This document shows, piece after piece, positions 42,261 to 50,880 of a stretch of 64,000 bases of DNA. Source of the DNA: Leeuwenhoekiella nanhaiensis (GTDB lineage: Bacteria; Bacteroidota; Bacteroidia; Flavobacteriales; Flavobacteriaceae). Position numbers and translations under genes: made by a program. Location of the stretch: assembly GCF_002744755.1 (NCBI RefSeq), contig NZ_KZ319290.1, positions 1 through 64,000 on the forward strand. The letters are read 5' to 3'. Position 1 is the stretch's first letter; every line of letters starts with the position of its first letter. The notes beneath the pieces are model-generated. The model saw only the letters and a program-made list of their open reading frames with translations, ran no database searches and was not told the DNA's origin.

Positions 42261-42264
42261 TTTT

Positions 42265-43491
42265 ATGAAAGCATTAATCCTGGGTAACGTGTGGCCTGAA
42301 CCCGTATCATCTGCTGCGGGAGCGCGTATTTTACACTTGCTAAAAGGCCTGCAAGTTGCGGGTTATGAGGTGCATTTTGCCTGTGCAGCGGGCAAAACCC
42401 CACTTTCTGAAAATCTGGAAAGCCAAAATGTTTCCACAAAAGAGATCAAACTTAACGATGCCTCTTTTGATGATTATCTAAAAGAACTCAATCCCGATCT
42501 GGTTTTGTTTGACAAGTTTGTGATTGAAGAACAATACGGCTGGCGCGTTCAGGAGCAATGTCCGCAGGCTTTACGTATTTTAGAAACCATTGATCTGCAC
42601 GGTCTGCGGAAAGGGCGTGAGGCGGCTCTAAAAGACGGGAAAGCTTTTTCAGAAGCGTATTTGCATAATGACTTCGCCAAACGCGAAATAGCAAGCATCT
42701 ACCGTTGTGATCTCACGTTGGTTATTTCAGAATTTGAGATGCAATTGCTTCAGGATTTTTTTAGGGTGCCTGCAGGTCAGTTGCTCTATCTTCCGTTTAT
42801 GGTTGAGGCGATTCAGGACGATGAGATCCGGAATTGGAAATCCTTTAAAGACCGAAAGCACTTTGTCACCATCGGGAATTTTCGGCACGAGCCCAACTGG
42901 CTTTCGGTGCGCTATCTCAAGACTGAAATCTGGCCATTAATCCGCAAGCAACTCCCGGAAGCCGAAATGCGGGTGTACGGTTCGTATCCGGCAGAAAAGC
43001 ATACCCAACTGCATAATCTTAAAGAGCATTTTTATGTATTGGGCAGAGCCGAAAGTGCTCACGAAGTGATTGAAGATGCACGTGTTTTACTGGCACCTTT
43101 GCTTACCGGCGCAGGATTAAAAGGAAAATTGCTTGATGCGATGCAATGCGGTACTCCGGCAGTGACTACAAGCGTAGGCGGCGAAGGTATGCACGGCAAT
43201 CTCGCGTTTAACGGAAGTATTAACGATACGCCTGAAGCTTTTGCCAAAGCTGCGGTAGACTTATACACTAATCCAGAAAGCTGGCAGGAAGCTCAAACTA
43301 AGGGAGTCAAAATCATCAACACCCGTTTTCAAGCCGATTTCTGGCAGCCTGTTTTCGCCGAAAGGCTCAACCGCCTCAAAGAAAATCTAGCTGATCACCG
43401 CCTTCATAATTTTACCGGAGCTGTTCTTTGGCATCAATCGCTCCACGCCTCCAAGTTTATGAGTAAGTGGATTGAGTTGAAAAATAGGTAA
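42265..43491 (+). CDS. Glycosyltransferase, GT4-like (group 1)
   Basis: A 408-residue GT-B protein. N-terminal Rossmann-like part: 'VWPEPVSSAAGARILHLLKGL', 'YEVHFACAAG'. Middle: 'TIGNFRHEPNWLSVRYLKTEIWPLI', 'RVYGSYPAEKHTQ', 'FYVLGRAESAHEVIEDARVLLAPLLTGAGLKGKLLDAMQCGTPAVTT' and 'GGEGM', the C-terminal nucleotide-sugar binding segment with conserved E/D positions. No membrane helices. Divergent from the GbsR-type regulator, with its own promoter box four bases before the ATG. Sugar and acceptor unknown. Confidence 0.88.
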   Translation: MKALILGNVWPEPVSSAAGARILHLLKGLQVAGYEVHFACAAGKTPLSENLESQNVSTKEIKLNDASFDDYLKELNPDLVLFDKFVIEEQYGWRVQEQCPQALRILETIDLHGLRKGREAALKDGKAFSEAYLHNDFAKREIASIYRCDLTLVISEFEMQLLQDFFRVPAGQLLYLPFMVEAIQDDEIRNWKSFKDRKHFVTIGNFRHEPNWLSVRYLKTEIWPLIRKQLPEAEMRVYGSYPAEKHTQLHNLKEHFYVLGRAESAHEVIEDARVLLAPLLTGAGLKGKLLDAMQCGTPAVTTSVGGEGMHGNLAFNGSINDTPEAFAKAAVDLYTNPESWQEAQTKGVKIINTRFQADFWQPVFAERLNRLKENLADHRLHNFTGAVLWHQSLHASKFMSKWIELKNR

Positions 43492-43526
43492 GAAGTAAAA
43501 AGTTAAAGGTTTCGAGCTTACTTTAA

Positions 43527-44045
43527 TTAGTGATTATCGCGAACATATATCTTTATTTCCTCTTCTTTAAATTCATCCAAATTAAGCGAACGTATGTCTT
43601 CTTCTAGTTCAGCACAATTAACCCGTGCTGCATACTCATCAAACTTTGCCAGAGATTCCTTTTTCCAGGATTTATAGTTGTTGAAATCAATGGGATCAAG
43701 CCTGAAATCGGCTTTAGACAATTCAAATTGGTCTCCGGTTTGCGTGCTTTGAAGCCTTAAGGAGTCTGAAGAAATGAAAAGGATTTTTAACGTATCGGGA
43801 TTGGTCATTAGCTTTATTTCTGTTTGCTTAGCATCAGAAATTATAATCCCTTCATCGATGTACGTGACATTGCAGATTTCAATGAAGGGATTCGGTTTTT
43901 TCACAGCAAGTACTAAAATGCTATCGGTCAATGTATAGTTCCAATAGCCACCATCGGGATTGCATTTTCCCCAGTTTCCACGGATACTATCATTTTGACA
44001 CGAATTCAAAATAACAAACAGTAGGCTTAGGAATACAAATCTCAT
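43527..44045 (-). CDS. Hypothetical lipoprotein
   Basis: A 172-residue protein beginning with a lipoprotein signal ('FVFLSLLFVILNSC', Cys 16). The mature part is rich in short beta stretches ('SILVLAVKKPNPFIEI', 'DTLKILFISSDSLRLQ'), with a charged helical C-terminus. No family recognised. It has no close co-directional partner: the M3 peptidase gene on the same strand ends 40 bp upstream of its start, so the two could be co-transcribed. Confidence 0.72.
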   Translation of the reverse strand: MRFVFLSLLFVILNSCQNDSIRGNWGKCNPDGGYWNYTLTDSILVLAVKKPNPFIEICNVTYIDEGIIISDAKQTEIKLMTNPDTLKILFISSDSLRLQSTQTGDQFELSKADFRLDPIDFNNYKSWKKESLAKFDEYAARVNCAELEEDIRSLNLDEFKEEEIKIYVRDNH

Positions 44046-44085
44046 TTTTCAAAATTTATAACCGATAAAGTCACCCGTGGCTATT

Positions 44086-46116
44086 CTATTTAACAAGCCC
44101 TGCTCTTTTCAACAAAGCCTCGGGATTCGGTTCTTTTCCGCGGAAGCGCTTATACAACACCATCGGATCTTCAGTTCCGCCTTGCGACAAAATATGATCC
44201 CTGAATTTACGAGCAACCTCTCCGTTAAAAATACCATTTTCCTTAAAGTAGGCAAAAGCATCTGCATCCAGCACTTCGGCCCATTTGTAGGAGTAGTATC
44301 CGCTCGAATATCCACCCTGAAAAATATGGGAGAAGGAGACGCTCATACAGTTATCGGCTACATCAGGATAAAGTTTGGTGTTTTCAAAGGCAGCAAGTTC
44401 GTGGGCTTTTACATCGGTAATACCGCTGGGGTCTGCTCCGTGCCAGGACATATCTAAAATACCAAAACTCAATTGACGCAGGGTTTGAATCCCTTCCTGA
44501 AAGTTGGCAGCTTTCTTAATTTTATCGATGAGCACCATCGGGATGGTCTCACCGGTCTCGTAGTGTTTAGCAAAGAGCTCCAGAGCTTCCGGCTCATAGC
44601 ACCAGTTTTCTAAAATCTGACTGGGCAATTCTACGAAATCCCAAAACACCGATGGTCCTGATAAACTGGGGTAGGTGGTATTGGCGAGCATTCCGTGTAA
44701 ACCGTGACCAAACTCGTGAAACAAGGTAGTGACCTCATTAAAGGTAAGCAATGAAGGTTTTGAAGGCGTTGGCTTGGTGAAGTTACACACGTTAGAAACG
44801 TGAGGGCGCTCATTTTGGCCGTCTTTCTTAAACTGACCTTTGTACTGGGTCATCCAGGCACCACCTCGTTTCCCGGGTCGTGGGTGGAAGTCCGCATAGA
44901 AAATTGCCATAAAATTGTCCATCTCATCAAAAACCTGATACGTCTTGACATCTTTATGGTATTTGGGTACGTCAAAAACCTCTACAAAACGCAAACCATA
45001 AAGTTTTTTGGCAACAGTAAAGACGCCGTCAATTACGTTTTCGAGTTTAAAATAGGGTTTCAGGAGTTCGTCATCCAGTTCAAAAAGTTGTTGCTTCAGC
45101 TTTTCAGAATAGAATGCGCTGTCCCACTTCTCCAACTGCTCAATGCCGTCGCGTTCTTTGGCAAAATGCTCCAGTTGTTTAAACTCAAGTTCGGCGGCCG
45201 GTTTTGCCTTTTCAAGTAAATCTTCCAGAAAGCGGTTTACGTTTTCAGGGCTTTTGGCCATACGCTCTTCCAAAACAAAATGCGCGTGCGTTTTATAGCC
45301 TAGCAGATTAGCGCGTTCGTGACGCAGGTTTACGATTTTGAGTACGTTTTCCTGATTGTCAAGCTTATCGCCGTGAAAACCTTTAGCTCCAAAGGCAATA
45401 GCCATCTGCTTGCGCAGTTCGCGATTTTCAGCATACTTCATAAACGGAATGTAGCTGGGATATTCAAGGGTGAAAATCCAGCCTTCCTTTCCTTTTTCTT
45501 CAGCGGTTTGTGTTGCAGATTCTATGGTGCTTTCCGGTAAACCAGCAAGGTCTTTTTCGTCAGTAATATGCAGTTCAAACTTGTTGGTTTCCGCAAGGAT
45601 ATTTTCACCAAAAGTGAGTGCAAGCTTTGAGAGCTGGGTATCTATTTCGCGTAAGCGTGCTTTTTTCTCTTCGGGTAAATTGGCCCCATTACGGGCAAAG
45701 CCTTTGTATTTTTTCTCTAAAAGCACCTGTTGTTCGCGGTTGAGGTCTAAAGTTTCGCGCGAATCATAAACGGTTTTTACCCGTTTAAATAAGGCTTCGT
45801 TGAGGGTGATGTCGTTTGAGAATTCAGATAAAAGCGGTGAAACCTCCTGAGCAATGTTTTGAATCGTCTCATTAGTCTCGGCACTGTTGATGTTAAAAAA
45901 AGCGCTGGTCACACGGTCTAAATGCAGACCGGCAAAGTCTAGGGCAGCGATAGTATTTTCAAAAGTTGGTGATTCGGTATTTTGAGTGATTTCATCGATT
46001 TCTTTTCGGGCTTTATCAATGCCGTCTAAAATCGCCTCTTTATAGTCAGCATCTGAAAATGAGCCAAATGGTACGAGATTAAAATCTTTGAGTAGTATAT
46101 TTTCTGAATTTTTCAA
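44086..46116 (-). CDS. M3-family metallopeptidase (oligopeptidase A / Dcp type)
   Basis: A 676-residue zinc peptidase that degrades short peptides. Zinc motif 'LFHEFGHGLHGM' near residue 465, with the third-ligand helix 'FWDFVELPSQILENWCYEP'. C-terminal region: 'FSHIFQGGYSSGYYSYKWAEVLDADAFAYF'. No signal peptide, so probably cytoplasmic; Dcp homologues in Bacteroidota differ in location. Length is normal for OpdA/Dcp. The region upstream (46117-46307) holds no gene on this strand. Confidence 0.94.
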   Translation of the reverse strand: MKNSENILLKDFNLVPFGSFSDADYKEAILDGIDKARKEIDEITQNTESPTFENTIAALDFAGLHLDRVTSAFFNINSAETNETIQNIAQEVSPLLSEFSNDITLNEALFKRVKTVYDSRETLDLNREQQVLLEKKYKGFARNGANLPEEKKARLREIDTQLSKLALTFGENILAETNKFELHITDEKDLAGLPESTIESATQTAEEKGKEGWIFTLEYPSYIPFMKYAENRELRKQMAIAFGAKGFHGDKLDNQENVLKIVNLRHERANLLGYKTHAHFVLEERMAKSPENVNRFLEDLLEKAKPAAELEFKQLEHFAKERDGIEQLEKWDSAFYSEKLKQQLFELDDELLKPYFKLENVIDGVFTVAKKLYGLRFVEVFDVPKYHKDVKTYQVFDEMDNFMAIFYADFHPRPGKRGGAWMTQYKGQFKKDGQNERPHVSNVCNFTKPTPSKPSLLTFNEVTTLFHEFGHGLHGMLANTTYPSLSGPSVFWDFVELPSQILENWCYEPEALELFAKHYETGETIPMVLIDKIKKAANFQEGIQTLRQLSFGILDMSWHGADPSGITDVKAHELAAFENTKLYPDVADNCMSVSFSHIFQGGYSSGYYSYKWAEVLDADAFAYFKENGIFNGEVARKFRDHILSQGGTEDPMVLYKRFRGKEPNPEALLKRAGLVK

Positions 46117-46196
46117 TTTTTCAGTCGTGTTTGTGAATAATATGTATTTAAGCTAGAAATATGATTGTTTTAACGAATACAACCAAAATTTTACTT

Positions 46197-46340
46197 TAAC
46201 TTTGTATTGCCTAACAAAAATATTAGCATAGATCTGTTGTAGAAGGTTTGATTAATAATATTTAGAATGGTTAATAAATACATATAATTTCACCCAGACA
46301 GTCTATTAAGAGCCGTGTTTTACGCGGCTCTTTTTATTTT
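46197..46340 (+). ncRNA. Candidate small RNA between M3 peptidase and purE genes
   Basis: On the plus strand TAACTTTG (46197-46204) fits the -7 box, and AAGAGCCG...CGGCTCTT (46308-46332) followed by TTTTTATTTTTT is a good intrinsic terminator in the same direction. No plus-strand reading frame lies between them. The implied transcript is about 125-130 nt and its tail overlaps the 3' end of purE in antisense. No matching -33 element is clear, and no known RNA family is recognised. Confidence 0.3.
46308..46340 (+). terminator. Intrinsic terminator facing purE
   Basis: AAGAGCCG pairs with CGGCTCTT over a 9-base loop region with an extra wobble pair, followed by TTTTTATTTTTT on the plus strand. 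In the minus direction the tail after the stem is TTAATAG, much weaker, so it does not look made for purE. Confidence 0.7.
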
Positions 46341-46813
46341 TTAAGGGATGCCGCTCCGGCGATCACCTTTTCTTTTAGCCCTTCTTTAAATGCCAAAATG
46401 CGATCGCGTACCGCTTTATCTGAAGCGCCTAAAATCTGTGCTGCAAGAATCCCGGCGTTTTGAGCCCCATCAAGCGCAACGGTAGCAACCGGCACTCCCC
46501 CGGGCATTTGCAGAATTGAAAGCACCGAATCCCAGCCATCAATTGAATTTCGGGATTTTACAGGAACACCAATTACCGGAAGGGGAGACAGCGAGGCGAT
46601 CATTCCGGGTAAGTGAGCCGCGCCACCTGCACCTGCAATGATGACCTGAATACCGCGCTCGTGGGCGTTTTTTCCGTAGTCAAAAAGCTTGTCTGGCGTG
46701 CGATGGGCAGACACGATATCTACTTCGGTCTCAATACCCAATTGCTTTAATACGTCTATTGCACTTTGCATCACCGGCATATCGCTGGTGCTTCCCATTA
46801 TAATTCCTACCAT
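46334..46813 (-). CDS. purE: N5-carboxyaminoimidazole ribonucleotide mutase
   Basis: A 159-residue class I PurE that converts N5-CAIR to CAIR in purine synthesis. Motifs 'GIIMGSTSDMPVM' (phosphate binding), 'VSAHRTPDKLFDY' (catalytic His), 'IAGAGGAAHLPGMIAS', 'GVPVKSRNSIDGWDSVLSILQMPGGVPVATVALDGAQNAGILAAQILG'. Length and motifs are normal. Follows purK by 5 bp, forming the usual purKE unit. Confidence 0.97.
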   Translation of the reverse strand: MVGIIMGSTSDMPVMQSAIDVLKQLGIETEVDIVSAHRTPDKLFDYGKNAHERGIQVIIAGAGGAAHLPGMIASLSPLPVIGVPVKSRNSIDGWDSVLSILQMPGGVPVATVALDGAQNAGILAAQILGASDKAVRDRILAFKEGLKEKVIAGAASLKK

Positions 46814-46818
46814 GCTGT

Positions 46819-47976
46819 TTATTTTGTAATTACGCGTATTGTTTGTTTTACCTTTTCGGCGATAGCCCGGGCTTTACTCAGATCGCTGTTGGCTATGGTC
46901 ACGTGTCCCATCTTCCGAAAAGGGCGAGTTTCCCGTTTCCCGTAAATGTGTGGAGTAACCCCTTCAAGTGCTAAAATATCCTGAATTTTTTCATAATACA
47001 CATCACCCTGATAACCTTCCTCGCCAACGAGGTTGACCATTACAGTACCTGTTTTACTGGCGGTTTCGCCAAGAGGCAGATTTAAAACCGCACGGAGATG
47101 CTGCTCAAATTGATTGGTATAACTGCCCTCTATGCTGTAATGACCGCTATTGTGCGGGCGTGGCGCGACCTCGTTAACGAGAATTTCGTCGTCTTCGGTC
47201 TGAAAAAGCTCCACAGCCAGTAATCCTACGTGCATAAAAGCTTCGGAGACTTTGGTGGCGACCTCACGCGCTTTTTTGGCCACAGCTTCATCAATGCGAG
47301 CCGGACAAATCACATATTCTACCTGGTTAGCTTCCGGATGAAATTCCATTTCCACAACGGGATAGGTTTTTACCTCGCCTTTTGGATTACGCACCACAAT
47401 AACTGCCAATTCATTTTTAAACGGAATCATCGCTTCGGCAATGCAAGGAACATCTGCAAGTTTATCAAGATCCTGCTGCTTACGCACAACCTGCACGCCT
47501 TTTCCGTCGTAACCTCCAGTGGTACTCTTCCACACAAATGGAAAACTGATTTGATTTGCAGTTAATGAAAGTTTTAAGTCTTCCAGTTTTTCAAAACGGG
47601 TATAAAGTGCGGTAGGTATGTTTTTTTCGGTATAAAAATCTTTTTGATCGCCTTTGTTTTGAATTTTCCGAAGGGTTTCGGGAGCGGGATAGACGCTTTT
47701 TCCTTCCGCCTGCAAACGCTCCAAAGCCTCTACATTTACGGCTTCGATCTCAAAAGTGATCACATCGGCTTCTTTCCCGAAGTTATAAACGGTATCAAAA
47801 TCCATAAGGTCACCTTGTTCAAAATAGTTTGCGGCTAATCGTGCGGGAGCTTCCGGACTTGGATCCAAAACACGGGTCTGAATATCAAATTTACGGGTTT
47901 CATAAAGCAGCATTTTGCCCAGTTGACCACCGCCTACCACGGCGAGTTTAAAATCTGAAGAAAAATAGGAAGTCAT
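46819..47976 (-). CDS. purK: N5-carboxyaminoimidazole ribonucleotide synthase
   Basis: A 385-residue ATP-grasp enzyme that makes N5-CAIR from AIR, bicarbonate and ATP. N-terminal 'LAVVGGGQLGKMLLYETRKFD', 'FEIEAVNVEALERL', 'WKSTTGGYDGKGVQVV' (ATP loop), 'CIAEAMIPFKNELAVIVVR', 'LLAVELFQTEDDEILVNEVAPRPHNSGHYSIEGSYTNQFEQHLRA'. First gene of purKE. A TACTTTTG box (minus, 48020-48013) lies 36 bases upstream. Confidence 0.97.
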   Translation of the reverse strand: MTSYFSSDFKLAVVGGGQLGKMLLYETRKFDIQTRVLDPSPEAPARLAANYFEQGDLMDFDTVYNFGKEADVITFEIEAVNVEALERLQAEGKSVYPAPETLRKIQNKGDQKDFYTEKNIPTALYTRFEKLEDLKLSLTANQISFPFVWKSTTGGYDGKGVQVVRKQQDLDKLADVPCIAEAMIPFKNELAVIVVRNPKGEVKTYPVVEMEFHPEANQVEYVICPARIDEAVAKKAREVATKVSEAFMHVGLLAVELFQTEDDEILVNEVAPRPHNSGHYSIEGSYTNQFEQHLRAVLNLPLGETASKTGTVMVNLVGEEGYQGDVYYEKIQDILALEGVTPHIYGKRETRPFRKMGHVTIANSDLSKARAIAEKVKQTIRVITK

Positions 47977-48012
47977 GAAATACGTATGTTAAAGGCTGAA
48001 AATTTAAGGTTA

Positions 48013-48020
48013 CAAAAGTA
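48013..48020 (-). promoter_or_regulatory. -7 box upstream of purK
   Basis: TACTTTTG on the minus strand, matching TAnnTTTG, 36 bases before the purK ATG. No purine riboswitch structure is evident in the leader. Confidence 0.45.
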
Positions 48021-48131
48021 ACTTTTTAGCCAGAGAATGGCTAAGGAGCGGGTTAAATACTTTCTTAAAAACACAGAAAGATACCCGATTTCTAAACAAA
48101 TACGGGCACCGGTATATTCACCTGTAATATG

Positions 48132-48139
48132 TATCTTTG
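48132..48139 (+). promoter_or_regulatory. -7 box upstream of the hpt-adk fusion gene
   Basis: TATCTTTG matches TAnnTTTG and lies 28 bases before the ATG at 48168. It overlaps the first codons of a longer frame starting at 48129, ruling that start out. Confidence 0.55.
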
Positions 48140-48167
48140 CGGCTTAGCTCAAACACGGTCAGAACCC

Positions 48168-49274
48168 ATGATACACTTACGCGGTCTCAGTTTTGAAGAA
48201 TACATTTCTCAGCAAAAATTAGAACAGGCAATTGACAGCGTTGCAAAGCAAATCAATGCCGATTTTGCAGGTAAAGAACCTTTGTTTATTGTGGTGCTTA
48301 ATGGGGCGTATAAATTTGCAACCGAATTGCTGAGCCGTTTTGAAGGCGATTGTGAGATTGAATTCCTAAAACTGAGTTCATACGATGGTACCGCCAGCAC
48401 CGGAGAGGTTATTACGCACATTCCGCTTGATGTTGATCTGGAAGATCGAGACGTGATTGTAGTTGAAGATATTGTGGATAGCGGGAATACTCTTGAGAAA
48501 ATCACCGATATGCTGGTAAGTGGGGGTGTGGGTAAATTTCGCATTGCCAGCCTGTTTTTTAAACCGGGTTCGTATACCAAAGAATATAAAATACATTACG
48601 TGGGGCTTGAGATTCCCAATGATTTTATTGTAGGCTACGGCCTTGATTATAACGGTTTGGGGCGTAACCTCAACGCGATTTATAAACTTAAAACCACCAA
48701 AATGACAAATCTGGTATTGTTTGGCCCTCCCGGAGCGGGAAAAGGAACACAAGCCTCTTTTTTAAAGGAAAAATACAATCTGGAACACATCTCTACCGGT
48801 GATGTGTTTCGCTATAACATTAAAAATGCGACTGAATTAGGCACACTGGCCAAGTCCTATATTGACAAGGGGCAGCTTGTTCCCGACAGTGTGACGATAG
48901 ATATGTTAAGCGCTGAGGTTGATAAAACGCCTGATGCAAACGGATTCATATTTGATGGTTTTCCCAGAACGACCGCTCAGGCCGATGCTTTGGACACGCT
49001 ACTTGAGAAAAAGGGCACGGCGGTATCGGCGATGATCGCTCTGGAGGTTGATGATGAAATTTTGGTAAAGCGCTTATTAGAACGCGGTAAGACCAGTGGG
49101 CGAAAGGATGATGCTGATGAAACTGTAATTCGCAACCGCATCAAAGTGTATTATGATGAGACCGCAATTCTCAAGAATTATTACCAAAAGCAGGATAAGT
49201 ACTACGGCGTTGATGGCGTAGGTGCCATTGACGAGATCACGGAAAGACTGAGTGCAGTCATAGATGGATTGTAA
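48168..49274 (+). CDS. adk: Hypoxanthine phosphoribosyltransferase-adenylate kinase fusion
   Basis: About 368 residues from the ATG at 48168. Residues 1-175 are a hypoxanthine phosphoribosyltransferase ('FIVVLNGAYKFATELLSRF', PRPP loop 'VIVVEDIVDSGNTLEKI', 'FIVGYGLDYNGLGRNL'), salvaging hypoxanthine/guanine to IMP/GMP. Residues about 180-368 are a short adenylate kinase ('LFGPPGAGKGTQASF' P-loop, 'HISTGDVFR', 'FIFDGFPRTTAQA', 'LERGKTSGRKDDADETVIRNRI'). The fusion places two purine-nucleotide steps on one chain. It is known in flavobacteria, often annotated only as adenylate kinase. Plus-strand gene, not part of purKE. Confidence 0.93.
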   Translation: MIHLRGLSFEEYISQQKLEQAIDSVAKQINADFAGKEPLFIVVLNGAYKFATELLSRFEGDCEIEFLKLSSYDGTASTGEVITHIPLDVDLEDRDVIVVEDIVDSGNTLEKITDMLVSGGVGKFRIASLFFKPGSYTKEYKIHYVGLEIPNDFIVGYGLDYNGLGRNLNAIYKLKTTKMTNLVLFGPPGAGKGTQASFLKEKYNLEHISTGDVFRYNIKNATELGTLAKSYIDKGQLVPDSVTIDMLSAEVDKTPDANGFIFDGFPRTTAQADALDTLLEKKGTAVSAMIALEVDDEILVKRLLERGKTSGRKDDADETVIRNRIKVYYDETAILKNYYQKQDKYYGVDGVGAIDEITERLSAVIDGL

Positions 49275-49299
49275 ATTGGTTTAAAGTTTGCCGTTTGCC

Positions 49300-49310
49300 G
49301 TTTACTGTTT
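49300..49310 (+). repeat. Left inverted repeat flanking the four-helix-bundle gene
   Basis: GTTTACTGTTT, preceded by two TTTGCCG units. Its reverse complement is present at 49745-49755 and, as ten of eleven bases, at 49766-49775. Confidence 0.55.
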
Positions 49311-49360
49311 GTCTCTGAGTTAAAAGAGGTAATGTCTAGATAAGAAACTTATTTTTACCT

Positions 49361-49753
49361 ATGGCGACGATTGAAAGGTTTGAAGATTTAGAGGTTTGGC
49401 AATTAGCAAGAAAGCTTTGTCAAAAGCTCGAAAACTTATTTCTCACCACAGGTCTCGGGAAAAGGTATTCACTTTTTAATCAAATGGATCGTAGTTCAGG
49501 CTCTGTAATGGATAATATAGCAGAAGGCTTCGGAAGATCAGGAAATTTAGAATTCCGTAATTTTTTGGGTTTTGCGAAAGGTTCCTGTTCAGAATTGAAA
49601 TCTCAACTACACCTATCTTACGATAAGGGTTTAATTCAGGAAACTGATTACAAAGAATTAGCAGAAAGCTGTGATGTTATAAGTGCCAAACTTGGATCAT
49701 TTATCAGTTATTTAAGTAGAACAGATTATAAAGGGGTAAAGTTTAAACAGTAA
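49361..49753 (+). CDS. Four-helix-bundle protein (23S rRNA intervening-sequence type)
   Basis: A 130-residue protein of the four-helix-bundle family named after ORFs in 23S rRNA intervening sequences. Marks: '[17 protein letters not shown]', '[44 protein letters not shown]', '[15 protein letters not shown]'. Function is unknown. It sits between the hpt-adk fusion and obgE and is bracketed by inverted copies of GTTTACTGTTT; the right copy overlaps its own stop codon. This suggests insertion of a small mobile unit (inference). Confidence 0.9.
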   Translation: MATIERFEDLEVWQLARKLCQKLENLFLTTGLGKRYSLFNQMDRSSGSVMDNIAEGFGRSGNLEFRNFLGFAKGSCSELKSQLHLSYDKGLIQETDYKELAESCDVISAKLGSFISYLSRTDYKGVKFKQ

Positions 49754-49775
49754 ACCCAAAACCGAAAACAGTAAA
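49745..49775 (+). repeat. Right inverted repeats flanking the four-helix-bundle gene
   Basis: AAACAGTAAAC (49745-49755) is the exact reverse complement of the left repeat; AAACAGTAAA recurs at 49766-49775. The first copy contains the gene's TAA. Confidence 0.55.
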
Positions 49776-49782
49776 TTTTAAT

Positions 49783-50796
49783 ATGACTGAAGGTAATTTT
49801 GTTGATTATGTAAAAATGCACGTTTCTTCCGGTAAAGGAGGAGCAGGCTCTGCGCACCTGCGCCGCGAAAAATATGTGGCCAAAGGAGGTCCGGACGGCG
49901 GTGACGGTGGACGTGGCGGTCATATTATCATCACAGCAAATCCCAATTTGTGGACCTTGCTCCATTTGAAGTTTAAGCGCCACATTAGAGCCGGTCACGG
50001 TGAGAATGGCGGTAAACAAACCAGTACCGGGGCAGATGGCGAAGATGTAATCATTGAGGTGCCGCTGGGAACGGTTATTCGCGATACCGAAACTCAGGAA
50101 GTTCTAAAGGAAATCACCGAAGAAGGCCAGGAGTTTATTGTAGCTCAGGGCGGAATGGGCGGACTTGGAAACAACCATTTTAAAACCGCAACCAATCAAA
50201 CTCCGCGCTACGCGCAGCCCGGTATGGATGGCGTTGAGGTAGATATCACCCTTGAATTAAAAGTATTGGCCGATGTAGGCCTGGTAGGTTTTCCCAATGC
50301 CGGGAAATCAACCTTGCTCTCCGTTATTACTGCGGCAAAGCCGAAAATTGCCAATTACGAATTTACCACGCTTAAGCCTAATCTGGGTATTGTGCAGTAC
50401 CGCGACTTTCAAACTTTTGTCATTGCAGACATCCCCGGAATCATTGAGGGAGCCGCAGAAGGAAAGGGCCTGGGTTACCGCTTTTTAAGACATATAGAAC
50501 GCAACTCGACTTTGCTGTTTATGATTCCGGCAGATGCGCCTGATGTTGCTGAGCAGTACCGTATTTTGCTTCACGAGCTGGAGAAGTACAATCCCGAGTT
50601 GCTGGATAAAGACCGGCTTATCGCCATAACCAAATGCGATATGCTTGATGCTGAATTAAAAGCCGAACTAAAAAAAGAACTGGATAAAAGTCTTCCGGTA
50701 GAATATTTATTTATCTCTTCGGTGGCCCAGCAAGGTCTTACCGAATTGAAAGATCGTTTGTGGGCGATGCTCAATCGCCCGGCAGTTAGTGAGTAG
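49783..50796 (+). CDS. obgE: Obg-family GTPase
   Basis: A 337-residue Obg/CgtA GTPase involved in ribosome large-subunit assembly and growth control. Glycine-rich Obg fold at the N-terminus ('[19 protein letters not shown]', '[14 protein letters not shown]', 'GQDGEDVI'-like turns), then the GTPase: G1 '[11 protein letters not shown]', G3 '[27 protein letters not shown]', G4 'ITKCDML', G5 'ISSVAQQG'. The optional OCT domain is absent. Starts 29 bp after the four-helix-bundle gene. Confidence 0.96.
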   Translation: MTEGNFVDYVKMHVSSGKGGAGSAHLRREKYVAKGGPDGGDGGRGGHIIITANPNLWTLLHLKFKRHIRAGHGENGGKQTSTGADGEDVIIEVPLGTVIRDTETQEVLKEITEEGQEFIVAQGGMGGLGNNHFKTATNQTPRYAQPGMDGVEVDITLELKVLADVGLVGFPNAGKSTLLSVITAAKPKIANYEFTTLKPNLGIVQYRDFQTFVIADIPGIIEGAAEGKGLGYRFLRHIERNSTLLFMIPADAPDVAEQYRILLHELEKYNPELLDKDRLIAITKCDMLDAELKAELKKELDKSLPVEYLFISSVAQQGLTELKDRLWAMLNRPAVSE

Positions 50797-50827
50797 TCTT
50801 AGATTTAGGATTTTATTGACTTAAGAG

Positions 50828-50880
50828 ATGCTTCATAATGTCTACTTTTAAAAGAAAAGATATTATGAAGCATTTTTTTA
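50828..50880 (+). promoter_or_regulatory. 12-bp hairpin that contains the start codon of the DUF4136 lipoprotein
   Basis: ATGCTTCATAAT (50828-50839) is the exact reverse complement of ATTATGAAGCAT (50862-50873); a G-U pair can extend each end. The 3' arm contains the ATG at 50865 and is followed by seven T's, so the same element could terminate obgE transcripts or hide the start codon. Confidence 0.55.

Noticed and set aside
49361-49753. Four-helix-bundle gene as a toxin or an rRNA intervening sequence
   Set aside because: No antitoxin partner, and it lies between protein genes and not in an rRNA gene.
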